Origin: Sporosarcina quadrami | GTDB taxonomy: Bacteria; Bacillota; Bacilli; Bacillales_A; Planococcaceae | Reading direction: 5' to 3' | Length of the DNA: 64,000 nucleotides | Assembly: GCF_014836615.1 (NCBI RefSeq) | Contig: NZ_JACSQN010000010.1 | Span: 1-64,000 of the forward strand | The notes under the pieces: model-generated | What the model saw: the letters and a program-made list of their open reading frames with translations, nothing else | Database searches by the model: none | Told to the model about the DNA's origin: nothing | In this document: positions 7,974 through 17,000 of the stretch, in pieces | How positions within the stretch are numbered: position 1 is the first letter of the stretch | Layout: the number at the start of each line of letters is the position of its first letter | Translations under genes and position numbers: made by a program

Positions 7974-8651
7974 TCATTTATTGCCTGTCAATCTTTCAGT
8001 CGTGTCGATATCCTGTCCGTCCAGCCGTTTCTGGAATGATTTCCGCCAGCTAGTAGACAGTTCTTTTACAGATAGAATGCGTTGAATACCTGCAAAGTCA
8101 TCTTTGTCATGATGCATAAGTCGATTCGCTTCAGTAGCTGAAATGGCGAGTTCTGGCCGCGAAATCCGAACTAATGAATCTTTAGCCGAAACCATTCCTT
8201 CTTGCAACACTCTGAAGTAAAACCCTGTATAGCCGGTATCCTGCATGATAACCGGCAGCTGTTTCAGTTCATGGACGAGGGAGAGTTTGAAACAGGGCTG
8301 TCATGGCTGGCTCACTTGAACAACTGCTTCGCCGATTTTGAATGTATCCCCGATACAGACTGCTTCTTCTGTCAATCCACGCAACGACAAATTTTCTCCG
8401 AATGACCCGTAAGATAAGGGTCTCTTCAATTCATTCTCCCAAAACGAATAATGCTCAGACGGATAGACGCAGACTGCTTTCTCCACACCGCCATGATGAA
8501 CGAGATCACCTTGACCGTCACCTTCGAAGTTAATAGAGGAAAGGAAAAGTGTGTCGGAAGTAGGGGATTTATGGAATCCGGTCTCTACTTCCTTTTTGCC
8601 AAATTGCATGGTTTTCGGTTTCCCGACATTTAATGATAAGATCTCAATCAT
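7974..8651 (-). pseudogene. MOSC-domain (YiiM-like) protein interrupted by a stop codon
   Basis: A single frame of about 226 codons encodes a YiiM-type MOSC protein, a family tied to molybdenum-cofactor chemistry such as reduction of N-hydroxylated bases. It begins MIEILSLNVGKPKT and includes HHGGVEKAVC and SFGENLS. An in-frame TGA at 8303-8301 falls in SQP(stop)QPCFKL, where the family has Arg (SQPRQPCFKL), so a single C-to-T change of CGA to TGA explains it. The rest of the frame is intact to 7974. The start has GAGGTGAG upstream. It may be a recent pseudogene, a read-through codon or a sequencing error. A rich cofactor locus lies 17 kb away. Confidence 0.85.
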
Positions 8652-8724
8652 TTACTCACCTCGATGGTCTTCATTTGGTTGGATGAATTTCCATCCGATG
8701 TCTTATAATCTATCATAGCATTCA

Positions 8725-9813
8725 TCAGGAGATTGGGTTTTCCACTGCTTCAATCATAGTATCGATGAGTCGTTTTTCCATTTCTCCGCGCAAGTACAGG
8801 GGATGCCAAACGCCAAGTGCATTCTTTGCTTCTTGTAAAAACTGAATTGTTTTGGTCGTATCTCCCTTTACATAAGAAAGAAGTGCTTTTCGTTTCAAAT
8901 CAATAATTCCATCCAACTTGCTGATTCTTTGAAGGTGCATTTCTATTTCAGGATAATCCGATATTTCATTTCCGAAATAGAGAGTAGTAGCATACGTAAT
9001 ATCGGCGATATCCGTGTAGTAATCGGGTTTCTCAATGTGTTTATTGAAGGCAATAGGTGCTGCAAGAGTCAATAAGTCCTTATGTTTATTCGGCAAATAG
9101 CGATAACTGATTGTTTGCAAGTAGACTTTGCTCATCGGATCCTCTGACGACACTAATTCCTCTAAATTCTCAATCAATGCAAGGGACCACTTTTTCACGT
9201 CTTCCGTTTTCAGCCCTTCCGTCAGCATGACATAACCGGTCAGCAGGACAGCGTAATCTGCAGGCTTTTCGGATTTTAACTTTTGGATGACTAGTCCATC
9301 AGTCATCACACTTCCTGCCATCGCAGGTTTCAAGTTCATGAAGCCTAGTAGGAAATTTAACAGACCAAAAATGAGAAAGAAGGGGTTATGTACTACAGTG
9401 AATGCAAGAACAAGGGATAGGGCACCTAGGACAATGTTTGTCATAGGGCCCCCGTAAATATAACGAATCAGTTTGCGCCGCATCCGTTTTTCATCTAGTC
9501 GATCTGGAAATACCATCATTGCTCTACCTAAGTAACCTAGTGCGGACGAGACATTGTGAAAATGGAACTTGCCTTCATGCCGTTCGATGACGAAAGGTCC
9601 GACACTCAGATTGAGTAATTGCATCCCTTGCGTGAGGCCGATGAGAAAGTGTCCACATTCGTGCAATAAAATGCAGAGCAACAGGCTCGCAATAATACTT
9701 GCTACAATGATGAGCGCTGACCTTATAGACCATGGTTCCGGAAAAAAGACGAAATATAGGACAGCTGAGAACCCGATAGATCCTCCAAGTATGAATGATA
9801 AAAGATTCTTCAA
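8725..9813 (-). CDS. M50-family (site-2-protease-like) membrane metalloprotease
   Basis: 362 residues. Several membrane segments occupy the first ~195 residues. The zinc motif HECGH sits at about 51-55 inside a membrane helix, and a second motif AMAGSVMTDG near 180-190 can supply the third ligand (Asp). The C-terminal ~170 residues are soluble and helical. The GTG at 9822 overlaps the GAGG site, so TTG 9813 (8 nt after it) is the better start. It is the last gene after an ABC ATPase, a permease and a tiny membrane peptide. The arrangement recalls Bacillus subtilis yydHIJ, in which an M50 protease works with an ABC transporter on a peptide. Function here is inferred. Confidence 0.82.
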   Translation of the reverse strand: MKNLLSFILGGSIGFSAVLYFVFFPEPWSIRSALIIVASIIASLLLCILLHECGHFLIGLTQGMQLLNLSVGPFVIERHEGKFHFHNVSSALGYLGRAMMVFPDRLDEKRMRRKLIRYIYGGPMTNIVLGALSLVLAFTVVHNPFFLIFGLLNFLLGFMNLKPAMAGSVMTDGLVIQKLKSEKPADYAVLLTGYVMLTEGLKTEDVKKWSLALIENLEELVSSEDPMSKVYLQTISYRYLPNKHKDLLTLAAPIAFNKHIEKPDYYTDIADITYATTLYFGNEISDYPEIEMHLQRISKLDGIIDLKRKALLSYVKGDTTKTIQFLQEAKNALGVWHPLYLRGEMEKRLIDTMIEAVENPIS

Positions 9814-9828
9814 AATGAACACCTCAAT

Positions 9829-9909
9829 TTAGTTGAAAAAGGATTTGAAAATGAAAACGACGATAACTGCTAGAACGAAAGCGACTAAGATTTTTACAAT
9901 TTCTTTCAC
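9829..9909 (-). CDS. 26-residue hydrophobic peptide
   Basis: Small frame between the permease and the protease: GTG at 9909 to TAA at 9829. It starts one base after the permease stop, with GGTGG upstream. The product begins MKEIVKILVAFVLAVIVVF and ends FKSFFN: one hydrophobic helix flanked by lysines. It could be a structural micro-protein of the transporter or a precursor cut by the M50 protease and exported. No homologue is known to me. The tight coupling and clean composition argue that it is real. Confidence 0.55.
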   Translation of the reverse strand: MKEIVKILVAFVLAVIVVFIFKSFFN

Positions 9910-9910
9910 G

Positions 9911-10618
9911 TTAATCCACCATCTTTCTACGGTATAGATAAACCGTCACGATAAATGATGCAACGACCCATCCGGTTATAATTGCGAGTTCAACAAGTAC
10001 GTCACCAAAACCGCCACCGGCTTCCACTTTAGTAGCCAATTCGATCAGCTGGATATTCGGTAAATACAAAGCGACCTTCAGAATTGGATAACTGTCCACG
10101 AAATTTGTAATGAAGGATCCGACTGAAAAGACCATGATAACAGGCATGACAACAAGGGAAGCTTCCATGACAGATTTAGAGAACAGACCAAGAATAGTTC
10201 CGAGCGAGATGTAGAAAAGTGTTGATAGAATAATGGCCGCTGCGACAACACCGAAATTGGCAGGCCGATAATCTGCCAACATAGCCGTCACATAAATGAC
10301 GATGATTGTAAAGATGAGAGACAGCAAACTCTTTCCGCCAATAATTTCAGTCGAACTGGCTGGTGATAACATGAGGCCACGTAACGTGTTCTTTTCTTTT
10401 TCTTCTGCAATCAAACAGCACTGGACAAACATTGCGACCATCGCCATGGCCAAATTAATGAGTAAATAATGGCTACTGAGATCTTGAACGCCTGTACGTC
10501 CAAAAAGGGCACCTAATATAATCGGCATTAAAATGACTGATGACACAGCCCAATTCCGTGAAAAATCCTTCAAATCCTTCTGGAATATTGCATTCATACG
10601 TTTTAATGATACATTCAT
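9911..10618 (-). CDS. ABC-2 type transporter permease
   Basis: 235 residues with about six membrane helices, typical of ABC-2 exporters that handle peptides or drugs. A cytoplasmic EEKEKNTLRGLMLSPASS segment after the second helix is characteristic of this class. It overlaps the upstream ATPase gene by 4 bp (ATGA), so the two are translationally coupled and form one transporter. A tiny membrane-peptide gene and an M50 protease follow at once, which suggests a peptide substrate. Confidence 0.88.
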   Translation of the reverse strand: MNVSLKRMNAIFQKDLKDFSRNWAVSSVILMPIILGALFGRTGVQDLSSHYLLINLAMAMVAMFVQCCLIAEEKEKNTLRGLMLSPASSTEIIGGKSLLSLIFTIIVIYVTAMLADYRPANFGVVAAAIILSTLFYISLGTILGLFSKSVMEASLVVMPVIMVFSVGSFITNFVDSYPILKVALYLPNIQLIELATKVEAGGGFGDVLVELAIITGWVVASFIVTVYLYRRKMVD

Positions 10619-11463
10619 GCCAATTTCCTCCCTGTCACTTTTACAAATATTTGTCCGAGCGTTGGTTCGTTTGAATGGATCGTTACAACTTGATTATTAT
10701 TCATATAGTCGAAGAGTTGCTGTGCACCTTCAGCTCCGGCGGGCAGGACAACTTTCTCTTCATTTAGTAACTCGACAGTAATTGTTGAATCGGAGTACCT
10801 TTTCTTCAGTTTATCGGGCTTATCCAGCAGTTGGATGCTACCTTGATTTAAAAAGGCGATTCGGTCACATAACGCATCTGCTTCTTGCATGTCATGTGTT
10901 GTCAGGAAAATCGTTGTTCCTTTGGCATTGAGTGCACGCAATCCTTCATGGATGTGAAGGGAATTCATCGGATCGAGTGCAGATGTCGGTTCATCCAGGA
11001 AAAGTAGTTCTGGTTCATGGAGAAGTGCTCTCGCAAGTGTGACCCGTTGCATCATCCCTTTTGATAAAGTAGAAACCCTTTTCGATTTGTCTTCACGTAA
11101 ATTCACGACGTCGAGCACTTCGTCAATTTTGGACACGGGTACATCATATAATTCGCAATAGAGTTTGAGATTGTCCTGAATCGACAATCTTCCATATAAT
11201 CCGCTGTTGTCTGTCAGTACACCAAAACGTCTTCTGAATTCAGATTTCTTCATTTGGGAGACAGATTCGTCGAAAACGGTTGCCTTTCCGCTCGTTGGTG
11301 TCAACTGGCCAGTCAGTATTTTAATAGTAGACGTTTTTCCTGATCCACTCGGACCGAGAAAACCGAATATTTCGCCTCTTTTAACATGAAAGTCTACGCT
11401 TTCAAGCGCCTTCTCATTGCCGAAAACTTTTGCTAATCCACTCACTTCAATAATATTGTTCAT
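10615..11463 (-). CDS. ABC transporter ATP-binding protein
   Basis: 282-residue ATPase of the exporter. Walker A GPSGSGKTS, signature LSKGMMQR, Walker B LLFLDEPTSALD and switch His in TTHDM are all intact. A C-terminal ~70-residue extension follows the nucleotide-binding domain. Two ATGs are possible; AGGAGG abuts the first (11469), so the second (11463) is preferred. First gene of the operon. A promoter with direct repeats lies upstream and is probably controlled by the LytTR-containing protein encoded next door. Confidence 0.92.
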   Translation of the reverse strand: MNNIIEVSGLAKVFGNEKALESVDFHVKRGEIFGFLGPSGSGKTSTIKILTGQLTPTSGKATVFDESVSQMKKSEFRRRFGVLTDNSGLYGRLSIQDNLKLYCELYDVPVSKIDEVLDVVNLREDKSKRVSTLSKGMMQRVTLARALLHEPELLFLDEPTSALDPMNSLHIHEGLRALNAKGTTIFLTTHDMQEADALCDRIAFLNQGSIQLLDKPDKLKKRYSDSTITVELLNEEKVVLPAGAEGAQQLFDYMNNNQVVTIHSNEPTLGQIFVKVTGRKLA

Positions 11464-11469
11464 TTCCAT

Positions 11470-11734
11470 CCTCCTGGATTTGTAATTTGTTTTCTAACCA
11501 TAGATTAAAGAAGAAAGGACAATAGTGCATTATAATCCCGATGAAAAGAGGATTGGATTGGATGAATGGAGCAGAACTTAGGTTGAATGAATGGCAGAGA
11601 AGTTATTAAATGTACAGGAAATCGCGTTTCCTCTGCTATAGAGAGTTCTTTTCTTCCGCAGAGAGAACATACAGTATTGACCTGCTGTGCACGTTCATTT
11701 TATTTCCGAGGAAATAATACATTATTCCACAAAC
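11470..11734. other. Intergenic region between the LytTR and ABC ATPase genes
   Basis: Besides the promoter and direct repeats, this stretch contains the short inverted repeat TTATTTCC-GA-GGAAATAA (11700-11717), just past the LytTR gene, which may be a weak terminator. A second one, AGGAAA-TCGCG-TTTCCT, lies near 11616-11632. No gene was seen. Confidence 0.5.
11523..11594 (-). promoter_or_regulatory. Candidate activator-dependent promoter of the ABC/M50 operon
   Basis: On the minus strand a perfect -10 TATAAT (11534-11529) has no recognisable -35. Upstream of it two direct repeats of CCATTCATCCAA / CCATTCATTCAA lie at 11558-11569 and 11583-11594, 25 bp apart. LytTR proteins bind direct repeats just upstream of weak -35 regions, and such a regulator is encoded immediately upstream. 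The assignment is inference. Confidence 0.5.
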
Positions 11735-12751
11735 TTATAGCCCTAGCATGTCCTTCAGTTCCACCATTTTCGACTTCGATAGAGGAATTGTCGACTTGTC
11801 TTTGTTATCTAAAACAAGACTATAGCTATTTCGAGTCCAAGTGATGACTTCCCGCACCTTTTGCAAATTAACGATGTAAGAACGATGGCATCGGAAGAAA
11901 CCGAAAGGCAACAAGCGTGCTTCAAGATCATTTAATGTAGACGTGGATGGGAAAGATTCTCCTTGAATATGTAAAAAGGATTGTCCTTCATTGCTTTCAA
12001 CGTAGTCAATTTCTGGAGGGTCAAACAGCACAATCTTCTCATTCACCTTCGTTGGAATCTTTTCAAAGCGAACTGGAAGAACTGATTCTGCTGTATTTAT
12101 TGATTCCTCACTTTCAGATGAGGCATCCACTTCAGCATCTGAAGATGTATGAATTGGATGCAATCCATTTTCATCTAATCGAAATACCTCGTCTGCTGCT
12201 GTAATGGCACTTTCGAGATTACCCGTCAATATGAAAACACTATTATTCTGCTGTTTAAGTTGCTGGAAAATGCCCAATAGAATCCTTTTTGATTCTAAGT
12301 CAATATTCTGATCAGGTTCTTCAAATATGTAAATGGACGTCTCTTGCATTAGAAGGCAGGCGAGTTGAACCCTCTTCTTCTCTGAATAGGAAAGATTCTT
12401 TGTTTTGACACTCCGTTTTGCATCCAATTGGACGGTTACGAGTGCATCATTGACAGACATCGTAGAATCGTATAACCGCTTCGTGAATTTCAGCATATCT
12501 TCTATTGATAGACGTTCGTATAAGCCGTCGTGCAAAAAGAAGTAGCCGATTTGCTGTTTACCATTTTCCTTCATACGAAGCTCACCATGGGAGAGGATTG
12601 TTTTTCCGAGTAATAGATTTATGAGTTGTTCCCTTACATTCACACTTGAATAGATTGCGACGATTTTTCCACCGGTTATTGATAAATCAAAGGAAGAGAA
12701 AATGACTGTATCATGAATCCGTTTTTCTGCATTGATAAATTGAAGTGACAT
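11735..12751 (-). CDS. ABC-ATPase-like / LytTR fusion transcriptional regulator
   Basis: 338 residues. Residues about 1-205 have the ABC-ATPase fold but no working P-loop (YSSVNVRE where GxxGxGKS is expected). A degenerate signature (LSYSEKKR) and a Walker-B-like IYIFEEP remain, and the switch His is replaced (LTGN). Residues about 235-338 are a LytTR DNA-binding domain (FRCHRSYIVN). This ABC/LytTR fusion is a known Bacillales family usually beside an ABC exporter it regulates. The inactive ABC part may sense the transporter by mimicking its partner (inference). ATG 12751 has AGAGGA 6 nt upstream and is preferred over ATG 12787. Confidence 0.88.
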   Translation of the reverse strand: MSLQFINAEKRIHDTVIFSSFDLSITGGKIVAIYSSVNVREQLINLLLGKTILSHGELRMKENGKQQIGYFFLHDGLYERLSIEDMLKFTKRLYDSTMSVNDALVTVQLDAKRSVKTKNLSYSEKKRVQLACLLMQETSIYIFEEPDQNIDLESKRILLGIFQQLKQQNNSVFILTGNLESAITAADEVFRLDENGLHPIHTSSDAEVDASSESEESINTAESVLPVRFEKIPTKVNEKIVLFDPPEIDYVESNEGQSFLHIQGESFPSTSTLNDLEARLLPFGFFRCHRSYIVNLQKVREVITWTRNSYSLVLDNKDKSTIPLSKSKMVELKDMLGL

Positions 12752-12775
12752 ATAGCGTCCTCTTTTCTGTGAAGT

Positions 12776-12797
12776 GTATACTCCCATTCTAGTATAC
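12776..12797 (-). promoter_or_regulatory. Paired GTATAC sites upstream of the LytTR regulator
   Basis: Two GTATAC hexamers, centres 16 bp apart, lie 25-46 bp upstream of the regulator start. One overlaps a possible -10 (TATACT on the minus strand). They may be an autoregulatory site or just part of the promoter; no good -35 is visible. Confidence 0.3.
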
Positions 12798-12886
12798 AGA
12801 AGAATGAAAAACTACGGGATTTGGAAATAGGTTCCCGACTTGCAGGGGCTTGGCGATACTTGGCGGAAAAGAGGGATATTTACGAG

Positions 12887-13004
12887 AGTCGGTGATAACT
12901 CCCTGAGAGTCGGTGATAAGGCCCCGCGAGTCGGTGATAACTCCCCGCGAGTCGGTGATAAGTGGCGTCAAGTCGGTGATAAGCGCCCGAGAGTCGGTGA
13001 TACC
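12887..13004. repeat. 21-bp tandem repeat block C (AGTCGGTGATA)
   Basis: Six copies of AGTCGGTGATA start at 12887, 12908, 12929, 12950, 12971 and 12992, each exactly 21 bp apart, with GC-rich variable spacers (for example ACTCCCCGCG). Because 21 is a multiple of three, both strands stay open and give spurious heptapeptide frames. The block sits between the divergent LytTR and ric genes. The core CGGTGATA matches block B. Confidence 0.93.
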
Positions 13005-13066
13005 CGCTCGCCGCATCCCTCCGTGACGCTTCAGACTTATGAACAATTGATGACATCCGGCTTATC

Positions 13067-13109
13067 TGTGATATATATCACAATACGCATGAACTCTTTC
13101 CATTATGAT
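13067..13109 (+). promoter_or_regulatory. Fnr box and promoter of ric
   Basis: TGTGATATATATCACA at 13067-13082 is a perfect Fnr palindrome (TGTGA-N6-TCACA). A -10-like TATGAT lies at 13104-13109, giving a start near 13116. The box centre (13074.5) is then at -41.5, the classical position for Fnr activation. This predicts anaerobic induction of the downstream repair gene. Confidence 0.88.
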
Positions 13110-13120
13110 GTAATGGAAAG
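13096..13120 (+). promoter_or_regulatory. Perfect inverted repeat over the ric -10 region
   Basis: CTTTCCATTA and TAATGGAAAG are perfect 10-bp arms around the 5-bp loop TGATG. They span the -10 element and the predicted transcript start. It may be an operator for a second regulator, for example a nitric-oxide- or redox-responsive repressor, or a 5' stem in the mRNA. I cannot name the factor. Confidence 0.6.
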
Positions 13121-13193
13121 CATGTATATAGGTGAAACCCTTATACATGCTCCATACGGTTAAAATGAGAAGAAAACCAAGGAGGAATTCAGG

Positions 13194-13892
13194 ATGACTC
13201 AGTTTACTATTAACACACAAGTCTCTGATATCGTCACGGCATTACCGCAAAGTGCGGATTTGTTCAGGAATCTTCGTATCGATTATTGTTGTGGAGGGAA
13301 GGTTTCATTGAAGGAAGCTGCGGAACAGCGCAGTCTGGATGTAAAAGAAGTGTTGAAAGATATCCATTCAATAGAGGAGAAGCGTGAATCGAGGGAAAGT
13401 CTGGAGCCTTCGGAATTCGGCGAAAAGACGTTGATAGCTTACATCCAAGAGAAATACCATGCCGGTTTGCGCGAGGAGTTGCCATTGCTTGCACCTTATA
13501 TTACAAAAGTGGCGCGAGTTCATGGCGAGAATCATCCTCATTTATTGCGCGTACAAGAGATTTTCAAAACATTGCGTGCGGAATTGCTTGATCATACGAA
13601 TGATGAAGATACAAATGTGTTTCCTATGATCCTTCAATTCCTGGCGGACCCGACACCGGGATTGAAAGAGACGTTGAAGCCTCATGTATTTGAACTTGAG
13701 ACGGAACATGACAATGCAGGACGGCTGTTACATGAACTTAGGGAAATCACTAATAACTTTACACCACCGGAAGGAGCTTGTGGTACGTATCGTCTTGTTT
13801 ATGCAAGACTGGAGCAACTTGAAAAAGAGACATTTGAACATGTTCATCTAGAAAATAATATTCTATTCGATCGGATTCGACAAGCGATCTAA
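13194..13892 (+). CDS. scdA: Iron-sulfur cluster repair di-iron protein (RIC/ScdA/YtfE)
   Basis: 232 residues. The N-terminal ScdA_N domain carries the YCCGG motif at about 31-35. A hemerythrin-like domain follows, with several His/Glu pairs for a di-iron site (for example HxxxE and TEHDNAGRLLHEL). RIC proteins repair Fe-S clusters damaged by nitric or oxidative stress and are commonly induced during nitrate/nitrite respiration. The ATG follows AAGGAGG. Its own Fnr promoter and terminator make it a single-gene unit just upstream of narGHJI, whose metabolism can generate nitric oxide. Confidence 0.94.
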   Translation: MTQFTINTQVSDIVTALPQSADLFRNLRIDYCCGGKVSLKEAAEQRSLDVKEVLKDIHSIEEKRESRESLEPSEFGEKTLIAYIQEKYHAGLREELPLLAPYITKVARVHGENHPHLLRVQEIFKTLRAELLDHTNDEDTNVFPMILQFLADPTPGLKETLKPHVFELETEHDNAGRLLHELREITNNFTPPEGACGTYRLVYARLEQLEKETFEHVHLENNILFDRIRQAI

Positions 13893-13900
13893 CTAGAATT

Positions 13901-13934
13901 AGAAAAAAGTCGCCACAGTGGTGACTTTTTTCTA
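13901..13934 (+). terminator. Terminator of ric
   Basis: AAAAAAGTC pairs with GACTTTTTT around a CCAC/GTGG inner stem, with T-runs on both strands. Confidence 0.9.
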
Positions 13935-13957
13935 TATAAGGGACTACATAATCCGAT

Positions 13958-13974
13958 ATAGGGAAATCCCTTAT
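13958..13974 (+). promoter_or_regulatory. GC-rich inverted repeat upstream of narG, candidate NreC site
   Basis: ATAGGGAAATCCCTTAT is an inverted repeat (AGGG-N4-CCCT core) 105 bp upstream of the narG start. The nearest -10-like TATATT is at 14019-14024 with no good -35, which fits activator dependence. GC-rich palindromes are reported NreC targets in staphylococci, and nreC lies in this operon. Assignment by analogy only. Confidence 0.5.
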
Positions 13975-14078
13975 GGAATTATTCTGATTAATCTCTAGTA
14001 TATAGGGTACAAGGTTAGTATATTTATGGCTACCGCCTTAATTTGTACGTAACTCTCATAAAGGAGTGAATAAATTCA

Positions 14079-17000
14079 ATGTCTATGAACAAATTTAGCA
14101 TGAAGTATTTCAAGCCTGTCGAACGTTATTCTGGAAATTGGTCGGTTCTTGAAGAAAAGAGCAGAGACTGGGAAAACATGTACCGTCAACGTTGGTCACA
14201 TGATAAGGTCGTCCGTACGACGCATGGTGTCAACTGTACGGGTTCATGTAGCTGGAAAGTATTTGTTAAAAACGGCATCATCACATGGGAGAATCAGCAG
14301 ATTGACTATCCATCTTGCGGACCTGAGATGCCTGAGTTCGAACCAAGGGGATGCCCTCGTGGAGCATCATTTTCATGGTATGAATATAGCCCGTTACGGG
14401 TTAAATATCCATACATACGAGGGAAATTGTGGCGCATGTGGAGTCAAGCCCTGTTAGAACACAAAGATCCTATTAAAGCTTGGACTAGTATTGTGGAGGA
14501 TCCTGTAAAATCGAACGACTATAAGAAAGCGCGCGGTAAAGGTGGTCATGTCCGAATTCATTGGAGAGACGCTAAGATTTTGATCGCTGCACAATTGATT
14601 TATACGATTCAGAAGTTTGGACCGGACCGCATTGCAGGGTTTACCCCGATCCCGGCTATGTCTATGGTCAGCTATGCATCAGGAGCGCGTTTCCTTTCAT
14701 TGCTTGGTGGAGAAATGCTCAGTTTCTATGACTGGTATGCGGATCTTCCGCCATCCTCACCGCAAATTTGGGGTGAACAGACAGACGTTCCTGAATCGAG
14801 CGACTGGTTCAACGCCGGCTATATTATCATGTGGGGCTCGAATGTGCCATTGACACGAACGCCGGATGCTCACTTCATGACAGAAGTTCGTTATAAAGGT
14901 ACGAAAACAGTATCCGTCGCGCCCGATTATGCGGAAAGTGTCGTGCATGCGGATGACTGGATAGCCCCACATCCTGGTTCAGATGCTGCACTAGCACAGG
15001 CGATGACACATGTCATTTTGGAAGAGTTCTACGAACAGCGCAAAGAACCGATGTTTATCGACTATGCGAAGCAATTTACAGATATGCCATTCTTACTGGC
15101 ACTCGAGCAACATGGTGATTCCCTCAAAGCGGGCAGGTTCTTGCGTGCAAGTGACTTAGGTCAAGCAAGCGAACATGCTGAATGGAAGCCGGTTATCATC
15201 GACGAAGCGACAAATGAAATTATCGTGCCAAATGGAACGATGGGGCAGCGCTGGGAAACTGAAGCGGATTGGAATCTGATCCTTGAAAACGAAGATGGCA
15301 CTAAAGTTAAGCCGGCTATGACAGTCGTCGACCACGGTGCAGAATGGATGGAAATCCAGTTCCCGTTCTTTGACAACAAAGCGAATGGAACATTTACACG
15401 TGCGATTCCTGCGAAAAAAATTACATTGGCAGATGGTACGGAAAAACTTGTCACAACGGTTTATGACGTCATGATGAGCCAATACGGTGTCAATCGTTCA
15501 AACAGTAAATGGGATGCAAAAGGCTATGACGATGCTGAGTCACTTTATACACCTGCTTGGCAAGAGAAAATCACGACCGTCAAACCGGAACTGGTGACAC
15601 AGATTGCACGCGAATTTGCGCAGAACTCCATCGATACGGGTGGCCGCTCCATGATTATCATGGGTGCAGGCATTAACCACTGGTTTAACAGTGATACGAT
15701 TTACCGAGCGATTTTGAATCTCGTCACGTTGACCGCTTCTCAAGGGAAAAACGGTGGTGGCTGGGCGCATTACGTCGGACAAGAAAAATGCCGACCAATC
15801 GAAGGATGGAGCACAATTGCCTTCGCAAGAGATTGGCAAGCACCTCCACGCTTGCAAAACGGCACATCGTTCTTCTATTTCGCAACAGATCAATGGAAAT
15901 ACGAAGAAGCAGGCACAGGCTCACTAACTTCTCCACTTGGGAATAAAACGCGTTATGAACACCCAGCTGACTATAACGTCTTAGCTGCGAGACTTGGATG
16001 GTTGCCATCGTATCCGCAATTCAACATGAACAGTTTGAAATTGACGGAACAAGCGGCGCAAGCAGGCCATACGACGACACAGGAAATTGTCGATTACACA
16101 GTCGATCAGTTGAAAACAGGTAAGTTGAATTTTGCTATCGAAGACCCGGATGCACCGGAAAACTTCCCGAGATCACTGTTCGTCTGGCGTTCAAATCTCG
16201 TGTCGAGTTCTGCGAAAGGGCAAGAGTATTTCATGAAGCATCTGTTCGGCGCATCATCGGGTCTATTAGCGCAACCGAACGAGGATATGAAACCTGAAGA
16301 GATTGTTTGGCGGGATGAAGTGGAAGGGAAGTTGGATTTACTCGTTGCGCTTGACTTCCGTATGACTGCAACACCGTTGTATGCGGATATCGTATTGCCA
16401 GCAGCAACTTGGTACGAAAAAGTGGATCTTTCTTCTACAGATATGCATCCATTCGTTCACCCTTTCAACCCTGCAGTAGACCCATTATGGGAGTCCAAAT
16501 CGGACTGGAACATCTTCCGGACATTAGCGGAGACATTCTCTGAGATGGCTGAAAAGCATTTGCCAGGTGTCTATAAGGACTTGGTGACAACGCCTCTTGG
16601 TCATGATTCTATACAGGAAATTGCCCAGCCGTATGGCGAAGTTGTTGATTGGAAGAAGGGTGAAATCGAAGCGATTCCTGGGAAGACGATGCCAGGTATG
16701 ACGATTGTCGAACGGGATTTCACGAAAGTCTATGATAAATATATTACACTTGGACCTTTGCTTGCAACTGGAAAAGTGGGTGCGCACGGCGTTTCATTCT
16801 CCGTAGCTGAGGAGTATGAAATGATGAAAGGCATTAACGGGGTTTATTTCGATCAGACGATCAAAGATGGATTACCAAAGCTTTATACCGCAAAAAATGC
16901 GGCTGAAGCAATGCTGACATTATCTTCTGCAACAAACGGTCGTGTATCACAACGCGCGTTTGAAGCTGCTGAAAAGGATACGGGCGTTGAACTGAAGGAC

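Noticed and set aside
12789-13163. Long open frames on both strands with heptapeptide repeats (ITDSRGV / RVGDNSP)
   Set aside because: They arise because the 21-bp repeat period is a multiple of three. No ribosome sites, and the frames run off into non-coding sequence.
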